Shown in pieces: positions 26,571-34,487 of a stretch of DNA of 36,252 bases. The notes under the pieces are model-generated. The model was not told where the DNA came from. It saw only the letters and a list, made by a program, of their open reading frames with translations, and ran no database searches. The stretch spans positions 1-36,252 of the forward strand of contig NZ_JXQQ01000083.1 of assembly GCF_000834655.1 (NCBI RefSeq), given 5' to 3'. Numbering within the stretch: the stretch's first letter is position 1; the number at the start of each line of letters is the position of its first letter. A program made the translations under genes and the position numbers. The DNA comes from Variovorax paradoxus (GTDB lineage: Bacteria > Pseudomonadota > Gammaproteobacteria > Burkholderiales > Burkholderiaceae_C).

Positions 26571-27625
26571 GCCAACTGCAACGCATCGACCTCGCGCCGA
26601 ACTATTCGATCTCCCGCCTGCTGAAAGGCGGCTGGCAACTGGCCGGCGGGCACGGCGGCATCGACCGCGCCGCGGCCATCGCCGACATGGCCGCCTACTA
26701 CCAAGCCGGCATCACCACCTTCGATTGCGCCGACATCTACACCGGCGTGGAAGAGCTGATTGGCGATTTCCGGCGCGAGCACGTCGCACGCCATGGCAGC
26801 GAAAGCCTCTCGCAATTGCGCGTGCACACCAAGTTCGTGCCCGACCTTGCAACGCTCGCCCAGATCGACAAGCGCCAGGTCGAGCAGACCATCGACCGTT
26901 CGCTGCAGCGCCTGGGCGTCGAGCGGCTGGACCTCGTGCAATTCCACTGGTGGGACTACAGCGTGGCGCGCTACGTCGAGGTCGCGCACTGGCTGAAGGA
27001 GCTGCAGCGCGCCGGAAAGATCGAGCTGCTGGGCGGTACCAATTTCGACACCGCGCGCGTGCGCGAGCTGGGCGATGCCGGTGTGCCGCTGCGCAGCATG
27101 CAGGTCCAGTACTCGCTGCTCGACCAGCGGCCGCAGCCGACGCTGGCGCCGTACTGCGCGGCATCTGGCATCCAGTTGCTGTGCTACGGCAGCGTGGCCG
27201 GCGGGTTTCTCTCGGAGCGCTGGCTCGGCGCGAGCGAGCCGCGGGAGCCTTACGAGAACCGGTCGCTGGTCAAGTACAAGCTCGTCATCGATGACTTCGG
27301 CGGGTGGGAGCTGTTCCAGCAACTGCTGCTGCAACTGCAGAAGGTGGCGCAACGGCACGACACGTCGATCGCCACGGTGGCGATGCGCTGGGTGCTGCAG
27401 CAGCCGCAGGTGGCGGGCGTGATCGTCGGCGTGCGGCGCGGCGACCATCTGGCGGATCACTTGAAGGTGCTGTCGCTGCAGCTCGACGCCGACGACATCG
27501 CCACGCTCGATACCGTGCTGGCGCAGCGCCAGCCGCCGAGCGGCGACGTGTACGCCGTCGAGCGCGACATCGAAGGCCGACACGGCCGCGTGATGAAGTA
27601 CGACCTCAACAAAGAGCCGCACTGA
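26567..27625 (+). CDS. Aldo/keto reductase
   Basis: A 352-residue NADPH-dependent oxidoreductase starting at ATG 26567. The catalytic tetrad is visible: D53 and Y58 in FDCADIYTG, K89 in HTKFVPD and H127 in VQFHWWDYS. The later GGTNFDTARVREL, LLDQRPQPTL and the cofactor-binding C-terminal part (VAGVIVGVRRGDHLADHLKVL) fit the YajO/Tas-like subgroup. It would reduce an aldehyde or ketone, or run in reverse. It is co-transcribed with the XRE–cupin regulator and TIGR04076-like protein, so the substrate may be linked to what the divergent symporter imports. The PPC-domain gene converges from the other strand six bases later. Confidence 0.9.
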   Translation: MSQLQRIDLAPNYSISRLLKGGWQLAGGHGGIDRAAAIADMAAYYQAGITTFDCADIYTGVEELIGDFRREHVARHGSESLSQLRVHTKFVPDLATLAQIDKRQVEQTIDRSLQRLGVERLDLVQFHWWDYSVARYVEVAHWLKELQRAGKIELLGGTNFDTARVRELGDAGVPLRSMQVQYSLLDQRPQPTLAPYCAASGIQLLCYGSVAGGFLSERWLGASEPREPYENRSLVKYKLVIDDFGGWELFQQLLLQLQKVAQRHDTSIATVAMRWVLQQPQVAGVIVGVRRGDHLADHLKVLSLQLDADDIATLDTVLAQRQPPSGDVYAVERDIEGRHGRVMKYDLNKEPH

Positions 27626-27631
27626 ACCTGC

Positions 27632-28030
27632 TCAGGCCCTGGGTCGCGGCACCAGTTCGGGATAGCCGGTTGCCGGATCGTGTTCGCGCGAGAAGCGCCA
27701 TTCGGGCAGCCAGGCGATCAGGATCTCGGCGGTGGTGCGCACCGTGCAGCCCGGCGCGACATGGCCGCCGCGCACTTGTCCTGCCGCATCCGACACGCTG
27801 ATGTGCAGATGAGCGCCGTCCGGCGAAAGCGTGCCGGACAGCGTGAGGATTTCGAGATCGCCTTGGAGCACGGCAGCGCTTTCCACGCCGGCATACCGGA
27901 TGCGCGCGCCTCGCAGGCTGCCGATGCCCGAGACGACAAAGGCTGCTTCGGCGCCGCGCTGCTTGAGCGCCGCATCGAGCGCGCCGCGCAGATCGTCGCC
28001 CGGGTTCAGGCGCAGCGCGTGGGCTTCCAT
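27632..28030 (-). CDS. PPC (DUF296) domain protein
   Basis: A 132-residue protein consisting of a single PPC/DUF296 domain. Typical elements are LRLNPGDDLRGALDAALKQRG at the start, AFVVSGIGSLRGARIRYAG, GTLSPDGAHLHISVSDAAG and GGHVAPGCTVRTTAEI. The bacterial stand-alone forms are trimeric; the same domain occurs in plant AT-hook proteins. In bacteria the function is poorly known, although the conserved histidines (HLHIS) suggest metal binding. It starts 17 bases after the pgm stop on the same strand and is probably co-transcribed. Confidence 0.83.
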   Translation of the reverse strand: MEAHALRLNPGDDLRGALDAALKQRGAEAAFVVSGIGSLRGARIRYAGVESAAVLQGDLEILTLSGTLSPDGAHLHISVSDAAGQVRGGHVAPGCTVRTTAEILIAWLPEWRFSREHDPATGYPELVPRPRA

Positions 28031-28047
28031 GAACGACCTCCCTGGCT

Positions 28048-29700
28048 TCAGCTCGACAGTGCCTTGTCCACCAGCTGCTGCGCCTCTTCGAGGATGCGCG
28101 CGAGGTGCTCCGCGCCCTTGAAGCTCTCGCCGTAGACCTTGTAGATGTTCTCCGTGCCCGAGGGCCGTGCCGCGAACCAGCCGTTCGCGGTAACGACCTT
28201 CACGCCGCCGATGGCCGCGCCGTTGCCGGGTGCATGGCTCAGCACGGCCTCGATCTTGTCGCCCGCCAGTTCGGTCGAGCTCACCTGCTGCGGCGAGAGG
28301 TTCGACAGCTTCTTCTTCTGCTCGACCGTTGCCGCCGCATCCACGCGGTCGGACACCGGCAGCCCCAGCGCCTGGGTGAGCTCCGCATAGCGCTCGCCCG
28401 GGTCGCGGCCGGTGCGTGCGGCGATCTCGGCCGAGAGCAGGGCGGGCACCATGCCGTCCTTGTCGGTGGTCCACGCCGAGCCGTCGTGGCGCAGGAAAGT
28501 CGCGCCGGCGCTTTCTTCGCCGCCGAAGCCGAGCGATCCTTCGACGAGGCCGTCGACGAACCACTTGAAGCCGACCGGCACTTCGTAGAGCTTGCGCCCG
28601 AGGCGGGCCGTGACGCGGTCGATCATCTGGCTGCTCACCACCGTCTTGCCGACGGCTGCACCCGCGGGCCATTGCGGTCGGTGCGTGTAGAGGTAGTCGA
28701 CCATCACCGCGAGGTAGCTGTTGGGCTGCATCAGGCCCGCGCTGCGCGTGACCACGCCGTGGCGGTCGTGGTCGGTGTCGCAGGCGAAGGCGATGCCGAA
28801 GCGGTCTTTCAGGGCGATCAGCTTGTGCATCGCGTCGGGCGAGGAGGGGTCCATGCGGATGCGGCCATCCCAGTCGAGCGACATGAAGCGGAAGGTCGGG
28901 TCGACCTCCTGGTTCAGCACCGTGAGGCGCTGGAGCTTGTAGCGCTCGGCAATCGCCGGCCAGTAGTGCACGCCGGCGCCGCCGAGCGGATCGACGCCCA
29001 GGTCGATCTGCACGCCGCGAATCGCGTCCATGTCGAGCACCTGCGCGAGGTCTTCGACGTAGGTGCGGAGGTAGTCGTGCCGGTGCGTGGTGGAAGCCTT
29101 CAGCGCCTGCGCGAGCGGCATGCGCTTCACGCCTTCGAGCTTGTTCGCGAGCATCTTGTTGGCGGCGGCTTCGACGGCGGAAGTGATGTCGGTGCCGGCG
29201 GGCCCGCCGTTGGGCGGGTTGTACTTGAAGCCTCCGCTCTCGGGCGGGTTGTGCGAGGGCGTGATGACGATGCCGTCTGCCAGGCCCGTCGCGCGGCCGC
29301 GGTTGTAGACCAGGATCGCGTGCGACACGGCGGGGGTCGGCGTGTACTCGTCGTCCTTCGAGAGCATCAGCTCGACGCCGTTGGCGGCCAGCACCTCGAC
29401 CGCGCTGCTGAAGGCGGGCGTGGAGAGCGCGTGCGTGTCGATGCCGAGGAAGAGCGGGCCGTCGATGCCTTTTTGCTTGCGGTAGTCGCAGATGGCCTGG
29501 CTGATCGCCAGCACGTGCCATTCGTTGAACGCATCGTCGAACGACGAGCCGCGGTGGCCCGAGGTGCCGAAGGCCACGCGCTGCGCGGGCACTGATGGAT
29601 CGGGCCGGCCCGTGTAGTAGGCCGAGATCAGGCGCGGCACGTTCACCAGCAGTTCGAGGGGAGCGGGTTTGCCTGCGAGAGGATTTACTTGTTGACTCAT
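28048..29700 (-). CDS. pgm: Phosphoglucomutase (alpha-D-glucose phosphate-specific)
   Basis: A 550-residue protein, the length of E. coli Pgm. It interconverts glucose-1-phosphate and glucose-6-phosphate, linking glycolysis to UDP-glucose, glycogen and surface polysaccharides. Visible motifs are FGTSGHRGSS (43-52), the phosphoserine loop TPSHNP (S149), the metal site CDTDHDRHG near residue 310, the sugar-specificity region GGEESAGA near residue 400 and the phosphate-binding RPSGTENIYK close to the C-terminus. The ATG at 29700 overlaps the stop of the HAD hydrolase gene by four bases, so both come from one mRNA. Confidence 0.95.
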   Translation of the reverse strand: MSQQVNPLAGKPAPLELLVNVPRLISAYYTGRPDPSVPAQRVAFGTSGHRGSSFDDAFNEWHVLAISQAICDYRKQKGIDGPLFLGIDTHALSTPAFSSAVEVLAANGVELMLSKDDEYTPTPAVSHAILVYNRGRATGLADGIVITPSHNPPESGGFKYNPPNGGPAGTDITSAVEAAANKMLANKLEGVKRMPLAQALKASTTHRHDYLRTYVEDLAQVLDMDAIRGVQIDLGVDPLGGAGVHYWPAIAERYKLQRLTVLNQEVDPTFRFMSLDWDGRIRMDPSSPDAMHKLIALKDRFGIAFACDTDHDRHGVVTRSAGLMQPNSYLAVMVDYLYTHRPQWPAGAAVGKTVVSSQMIDRVTARLGRKLYEVPVGFKWFVDGLVEGSLGFGGEESAGATFLRHDGSAWTTDKDGMVPALLSAEIAARTGRDPGERYAELTQALGLPVSDRVDAAATVEQKKKLSNLSPQQVSSTELAGDKIEAVLSHAPGNGAAIGGVKVVTANGWFAARPSGTENIYKVYGESFKGAEHLARILEEAQQLVDKALSS

Positions 29701-30380
29701 GTCTTGGGTTTCCAGTCGTCGATTTGAATGAGGTCGCCGATGCGTTCGATGGTGATGTCGGCGGGCGCGTAGGCGGCAATGGCCTGCGCATCGAGCGCGT
29801 AGTGGCCTTGCCGCACGAAGACGGTGGTGAGCCGCGGCCCCCAGATCGCCTTCATGGCGGAGAGAAGGCGCAGCTTGTCGTCGACCATCACGTAGTGCGC
29901 CGCGGGGTGGCACTCCTCGATGGTGTCGAGCATCTGCTCCTTGTGCACGTAGATCAGCACGCGGCCTTCGACCGCGTCCCACAGGCCCGAGCGCTGCACC
30001 TTGCGCGGCTGGAACACCACGTCGCCGTCGGACAGGATCACCGTGGGGCCGTGGCGGCGCAGATGCTTCAGCGCATCGAGCGCGCCGGGGTACAGGCGAT
30101 CGGCGAAGGGGTAGTCGATGAGAAAGCTCGACATCAGCAGCAGCCGCGAATCGCTCATGCCGCGCTTGCTTTCCTCGGCCCGGTAGCGCTGCAATGCACC
30201 CAGGTAGTCGACATAGCCGAGCTCGCTGCGCAGCGTCTCGAAGGCGGTCCAGTAGCGGTTGGCGCTCTCGGTGCCGAAGGCTTGCTCGAGATGGGCGCGC
30301 AGGTCGCCGACGACGCCGTCGTTGTCGAGCAGGGTGTTGTCGACGTCGACCAGGAAAACGGTGTCAGGGTGCTGTGTCAT
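29697..30380 (-). CDS. HAD-superfamily hydrolase (phosphatase)
   Basis: A 227-residue soluble protein. The HAD motif I is VDVDNTLLD (nucleophile D12, D14), motif II is VILSDGD, and motif III/IV with the metal-binding acidic pair is seen in YVMVDDKLRLL. The helical cap between them is consistent with subfamily I. The ATG at 30380 was chosen over an upstream in-frame ATG because the sequence from here matches a HAD N-terminus. The substrate is unknown; overlap with pgm suggests a sugar phosphate, but that is inference only. Confidence 0.82.
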   Translation of the reverse strand: MTQHPDTVFLVDVDNTLLDNDGVVGDLRAHLEQAFGTESANRYWTAFETLRSELGYVDYLGALQRYRAEESKRGMSDSRLLLMSSFLIDYPFADRLYPGALDALKHLRRHGPTVILSDGDVVFQPRKVQRSGLWDAVEGRVLIYVHKEQMLDTIEECHPAAHYVMVDDKLRLLSAMKAIWGPRLTTVFVRQGHYALDAQAIAAYAPADITIERIGDLIQIDDWKPKT

Positions 30381-30567
30381 GTGGGGGCGCCCATTGGGCC
30401 GGAGTTGGCCGGAGCTGCATGCATCGGTTTCAGGATACGCCATCGAAAAGGCAGAGCCGATACCCATCGTGAATTAGTTGATGCTTTGTGTACCGGCTGG
30501 CTTAACCTGTGGGCGTCGTGTCGTTTTTGGCGAATAAGCTTCCACCCAGTTCAAGGAGCAAGAAAGT

Positions 30568-30906
30568 ATGCGCATGAAGAATGGTCGAAGCTGGATGTGC
30601 CTGTCGGTCGTGGCCCTGTTGCTGGCGGGCTGCGCGGCGCCGCCCAAGGACCGCCCGCTGACCTCCGAGGTGCCCGAGCCGCCGAGCTTTGCGCCGCCCC
30701 CGGAAACCTGCCAGGCCGCGGCCGCTCGCTTCGGGCTCGGGTTGCAGGCGACCCAGGCGCTGTTGCAGGAAATGATGCAGCGGGCGGGCGCCAAGACCGG
30801 TCGCACGGTACCGGCGACGGAAACAGCGAGCCCGGCCCAAGACCCCACGCGCCTGAACCTTCAGGTCGAACCCACCGGCCGCATCGTCGGCGCGTACTGC
30901 GGCTGA
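30568..30906 (+). CDS. Lipoprotein resembling peptidase inhibitor family I78
   Basis: A 112-residue protein with AAGGAG nine bases before ATG 30568. The signal sequence ends in lipobox LLAGC (Cys22). The mature part has the I78 outline: a first cysteine in ETCQAAAARFGLG, a helical stretch, then DPTRLNLQVEPTGRIVGAYCG at the end with the second cysteine. I78 members are small secreted or lipidated serine-peptidase inhibitors. Here the usual middle (arginine-valine-rich strand before DxRxdRLN) is replaced by a Thr/Ala/Pro segment, so activity is uncertain. It is transcribed towards glnD, which ends nine bases later on the other strand. Confidence 0.72.
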   Translation: MRMKNGRSWMCLSVVALLLAGCAAPPKDRPLTSEVPEPPSFAPPPETCQAAAARFGLGLQATQALLQEMMQRAGAKTGRTVPATETASPAQDPTRLNLQVEPTGRIVGAYCG

Positions 30907-30915
30907 AGTTGCCGA

Positions 30916-33522
30916 TCAGGAGGCCAGCGCTTCCATCAGCTCCGTCTCGATCGCGAGCTGCGTTTTCTGGCCCTGCAGTTCGGGGCCGCTGATCAGGAAG
31001 GTGTCTTCCACCCGCTCGCCCAGGGTTGTGACCTTGGCCAGCTGCAGGTTGAGGTGATGGCGCGCGAGCACCCGCGCCACCGAATACAAGAGGCCCGCAC
31101 GGTCGCTAGCCGAGATGTTGAGCAGCCAACGCTGCGCCTTGTCGTCGGGCAGGAGGCTGATGCGCGGCTTGATCGGAAAGCTGCGCACCCGGCGCGACAC
31201 CCGTCCCATGCTCGGCGGGGGCAGGGCGCCGGCTTCGGTGAGCGTTTGCCCGAGGCCCGACTCCACCATGCTGATGAGGTCGCGGTAATGGTCCGGCAGG
31301 AAGGTGGTCACGACCTGAAAGGTGTCCAGTGCATAGCCGTTGCTCGTGGTGTGCACCTTGGCATCCAGGATGCTGAAGGACGACTGGTCGAAGTAGCCGC
31401 AGATGCGCGCGAAAAGGTCGGGCTGGTCGGGTGTGTAGACCACCACCTGCAGGCCTTCGCCCACGGGCGACAGGTGGGCGCGCACGATGGGCGGCGCCTT
31501 CGGGTCGATCGGCACGTTCGCCGGCGGCACGAAGCGCGAGAGCTGCTTGGCGTGCCAGGCGATCTCGGTTGCGTCGTGGCGCATGAAGTAGCCGACGTCG
31601 AGCGTGTCCCACAGCGCCTTGTGCGCCTCGAAGCGCTGGGCGTGCAGGGCGAGTTGCACCAAGGCCTCGCGCTTGCGCGATTCGACCTCGGCGTCCGGAT
31701 CGGGCATGCGGCCGCCGAGGGCGCGCAGCGTGTAGCGATACAGGTCTTCGAGCAGCTTGCCCTTCCACGCGTTCCACACGCGCGGCGAGGTGCCGCGGAT
31801 GTCGGCGATGGTAAGCAGGTACAGGGCCGTGAGGTAGCGCTCGTTGCCCACGCGCTTGGCGAAGGCACCGATCACCTCGGGATCGCTCAGGTCCTGCTTC
31901 TGCGCCACCTGGCTCATCACCAGGTGTTCGGCCACGAGGAATTCGATGAGCTTGGAGTCTTCGCGCGCAATGCCGTGCTGCCGGCAGAAGCGCTGCACGT
32001 CGCGCGCACCGAGCGTGGAGTGGTCGCCGCCGCGGCCCTTGGCGATGTCGTGGAAGAGGGCGGCAACGTAAAGGATCCAGGGCTTGTCCCAACCGGCCGC
32101 GAGCTGCGAGCAGAACGGGTACTCGTGCGCGTGCTCGGCAATGAAGAAGCGCCGCACGTTGCGCAGCACCATCAGGATGTGCTGGTCCACCGTGTACACG
32201 TGGAACAGGTCGTGCTGCATCTGCCCCACGATGCTGCGGAACACGCGCAGGTACCGTCCCAGCACCGATGTCTGGTTCATCAGCCGGAAGGCATGCGTGA
32301 TGCCGTAGGGCTGCAGCAGGATCCGCATGAAGGTCTCGTGGTTGACCCGGTCGTTGCGGAACTTGCTGTCCATCACGTGGCGCGCGTTGTAGAGCGCGCG
32401 CAGCGTGCGCGCCGACAGGCCCTTCACGCCGATGGTCTTCTGGTACAGCAGGAAGGTCTCGAGCACCGCATGCGGCTCGCGCTCGTAGAGGTCGTCGCTC
32501 GCGATCTCGATGAGGCCGGCGCGCTCGTAGAAGCGCTCGTTGATCGGCGTGTGCTGCTCGTCGCTCGGCTGCAGGCGCTCGGAGATGTTGAGCAGCAGGA
32601 TCTGGTTGAGCTGCGACACGGCCTTGGCCGCCCAGTAATAGCGCCGCATCAGCGCCTCGCTGGACTTGCGCTGCGATTCGCTCTCGTACCCGAAGCTCGC
32701 GGCCACCGCGGTCTGCAGGTCGAACACCAGCCGGTCTTCGCGCCGGTTGGCGATCACGTGCAGCCGGGCGCGAATGAGCGAGAGCAGCGCCTCGTTGCGC
32801 TTGATCTGCTGCGCCTCGAAGGAGGTGGCCAGGCCGTTCTTGGCCAGGTCGTCCCAGCGGCTGCCGTAACCGGCGGCCTTGGTCATCCAGAGGATGGTCT
32901 GCAGGTCGCGCAGGCCGCCCGGCGACTCCTTGCAGTTGGGTTCGAGCGCGTACGGCGTGTTGTCGAACTTCTGGTGGCGGTGCCGCATTTCCTGCGACTT
33001 GGCCACGAAGAAGGCCTGCGGGTCGATGGCGCGCGTGAAGCGGCGGCGGAAAGCGACAAAAAGCTTCTTGTTGCCCGCGATCAGCCGCGCCTCGAGCAGC
33101 GAGGTCTGGACGGTGACGTCTTTCTCGGCCTCGGCCAGGCACTCGTCGACGGTGCGCACGCTGGAGCCGATCTCCAGGCCGGCGTCCCAGCAGTGGCCGA
33201 TGAAGGCCTCGATGCGGGCCGGGTCGATCGTGGCGGCGTCGCCCTCGGGCGGCAGCAAGAGGAGCACATCGACGTCGGAATACGGAAACAGCTCGCCGCG
33301 GCCGAAGCCGCCGACGGCCACCAGCGTGAGCGAATCGCCGAAATCGGCGTCATGCCACAGGCTGCACAGCGTCTGGTCGGCCAGTGCCGAGAGCTGGCGC
33401 AGCACCGTGTGCACGCTGCGGGTAGGGGCGCGCGCAAAGCGCAGGGTGTCGAAAAGGGCGAGCTTCTTCGCGCGATAGGCTTCGCGCAGCGTCGCCACGT
33501 CGATCTTGGCTGCTTCGATCAC
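30916..33522 (-). CDS. glnD: Bifunctional uridylyltransferase/uridylyl-removing enzyme GlnD
   Basis: An 868-residue protein starting at GTG 33522. It senses glutamine and adds or removes UMP on the PII proteins, controlling nitrogen assimilation. Domain order is complete: nucleotidyltransferase with GGFGRGELFPYSDVDV (71-86), the GlnD linker, an HD-type hydrolase domain with FHDIAKGRGGDHS near residue 491, and two C-terminal ACT domains (about 690-765 and 795-868) that bind glutamine. The pair map–glnD is a conserved neighbour set in proteobacteria. It begins 22 bases after the map stop and is probably transcribed with it. Confidence 0.97.
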   Translation of the reverse strand: MIEAAKIDVATLREAYRAKKLALFDTLRFARAPTRSVHTVLRQLSALADQTLCSLWHDADFGDSLTLVAVGGFGRGELFPYSDVDVLLLLPPEGDAATIDPARIEAFIGHCWDAGLEIGSSVRTVDECLAEAEKDVTVQTSLLEARLIAGNKKLFVAFRRRFTRAIDPQAFFVAKSQEMRHRHQKFDNTPYALEPNCKESPGGLRDLQTILWMTKAAGYGSRWDDLAKNGLATSFEAQQIKRNEALLSLIRARLHVIANRREDRLVFDLQTAVAASFGYESESQRKSSEALMRRYYWAAKAVSQLNQILLLNISERLQPSDEQHTPINERFYERAGLIEIASDDLYEREPHAVLETFLLYQKTIGVKGLSARTLRALYNARHVMDSKFRNDRVNHETFMRILLQPYGITHAFRLMNQTSVLGRYLRVFRSIVGQMQHDLFHVYTVDQHILMVLRNVRRFFIAEHAHEYPFCSQLAAGWDKPWILYVAALFHDIAKGRGGDHSTLGARDVQRFCRQHGIAREDSKLIEFLVAEHLVMSQVAQKQDLSDPEVIGAFAKRVGNERYLTALYLLTIADIRGTSPRVWNAWKGKLLEDLYRYTLRALGGRMPDPDAEVESRKREALVQLALHAQRFEAHKALWDTLDVGYFMRHDATEIAWHAKQLSRFVPPANVPIDPKAPPIVRAHLSPVGEGLQVVVYTPDQPDLFARICGYFDQSSFSILDAKVHTTSNGYALDTFQVVTTFLPDHYRDLISMVESGLGQTLTEAGALPPPSMGRVSRRVRSFPIKPRISLLPDDKAQRWLLNISASDRAGLLYSVARVLARHHLNLQLAKVTTLGERVEDTFLISGPELQGQKTQLAIETELMEALAS

Positions 33523-33544
33523 GACCGGGCCGTGCGCCTGCGCG

Positions 33545-34369
33545 TCAGGTCTTGGTCGAGCTGACGAAGGAAGGCAGCGGCGGGCTGCCTTCCGACAGGG
33601 TCAGCACCTCGTAGCCGGTCTCTGTGACCAGCACCGTGTGCTCCCACTGGGCCGACAGCGAATGGTCGCGCGTGACGATGGTCCAGCCGTCGTACTGGCC
33701 GCCCTTGAAGTCTTCCTTCACGTCGCGCTTGCCTGCGTTGATCATCGGCTCGATGGTGAAGATCATGCCGGGCTTGAGCTCTTCCATGGTGCCCGGGCGG
33801 CCGTAGTGCAGCACCTGCGGTTCTTCGTGGAATCGCTGGCCCACGCCGTGCCCGCAGAACTCGCGCACGATCGAGAAGCCCTGGCCCTCGGCGAATTTCT
33901 GGATCGCATGGCCCACGTCGCCCAGATGGGCGCCCGGGCGCACCTGCAGGATGCCGTGCCACATGGCCTCGAAGGTGATGCTGCACAGCCGCTTGGCGGC
34001 GATGGAGGCGTCGCCGATCACGAACATGCGGCTGTTGTCGCCGAACCAGCCGTCCTTGATGACGGTGACGTCGACATTCATGATGTCGCCCTTCTTCAGG
34101 GGCTTGTCGTTCGGGATGCCGTGGCACACCACGTGGTTCACCGAGGTGCAGAGCGACTTCGGGAACGGGACGCTGCTGGCGCCCATGTAGCCCACCGTGG
34201 CCGAGGTGGTGCCCTGCTTGACCATGTATTCGGCGGCGAGCCGGTCCACGTCGTTGGTCGTGATGCCGGGCTTGATGAAGGGCGTGAGGTAGTCCAGCAC
34301 CTCGGAGCCGAGGCGGCAGGCGACGCGCATGGCTTCGATGCCTGCAGCGTCTTTGTAGGTAATGCTCAT
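33545..34369 (-). CDS. map: Methionine aminopeptidase, type I
   Basis: A 274-residue metalloprotease that removes the initiator methionine. ATG 34369 is preferred to one eight codons upstream because MSITYKDAAGIEAMR aligns with the usual family start and because a GATAAT box lies just before it. Metal ligands D100, D111, H174 (CGHGVGQ), E207 (TIEPMI) and E243 (WEHTVLV) and the catalytic H83 are all present. In many bacteria rpsB is divergent from map; here purL occupies that place. glnD follows on the same strand after 22 bases. Confidence 0.97.
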   Translation of the reverse strand: MSITYKDAAGIEAMRVACRLGSEVLDYLTPFIKPGITTNDVDRLAAEYMVKQGTTSATVGYMGASSVPFPKSLCTSVNHVVCHGIPNDKPLKKGDIMNVDVTVIKDGWFGDNSRMFVIGDASIAAKRLCSITFEAMWHGILQVRPGAHLGDVGHAIQKFAEGQGFSIVREFCGHGVGQRFHEEPQVLHYGRPGTMEELKPGMIFTIEPMINAGKRDVKEDFKGGQYDGWTIVTRDHSLSAQWEHTVLVTETGYEVLTLSEGSPPLPSFVSSTKT

Positions 34370-34382
34370 GCCCGGAATTATC
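34370..34382 (-). promoter_or_regulatory. -10 box of map directly before the start codon
   Basis: On the map strand GATAAT (reverse complement of 34377-34382) is followed by seven bases and then ATG at 34369. No ribosome-binding sequence fits in that space, so a leaderless or nearly leaderless mRNA is likely. No convincing -35 box is seen 16-18 bases further upstream. Confidence 0.45.
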
Positions 34383-34487
34383 CCATCCACCAAGCTAAAA
34401 TCTCGGGCTCACGCGGATGACCCCAGTCAGCGGCCATCCGCCTCGATTCCTTGATTCCCAACGCGGCCCCCGAGGCCCCAATCGACC

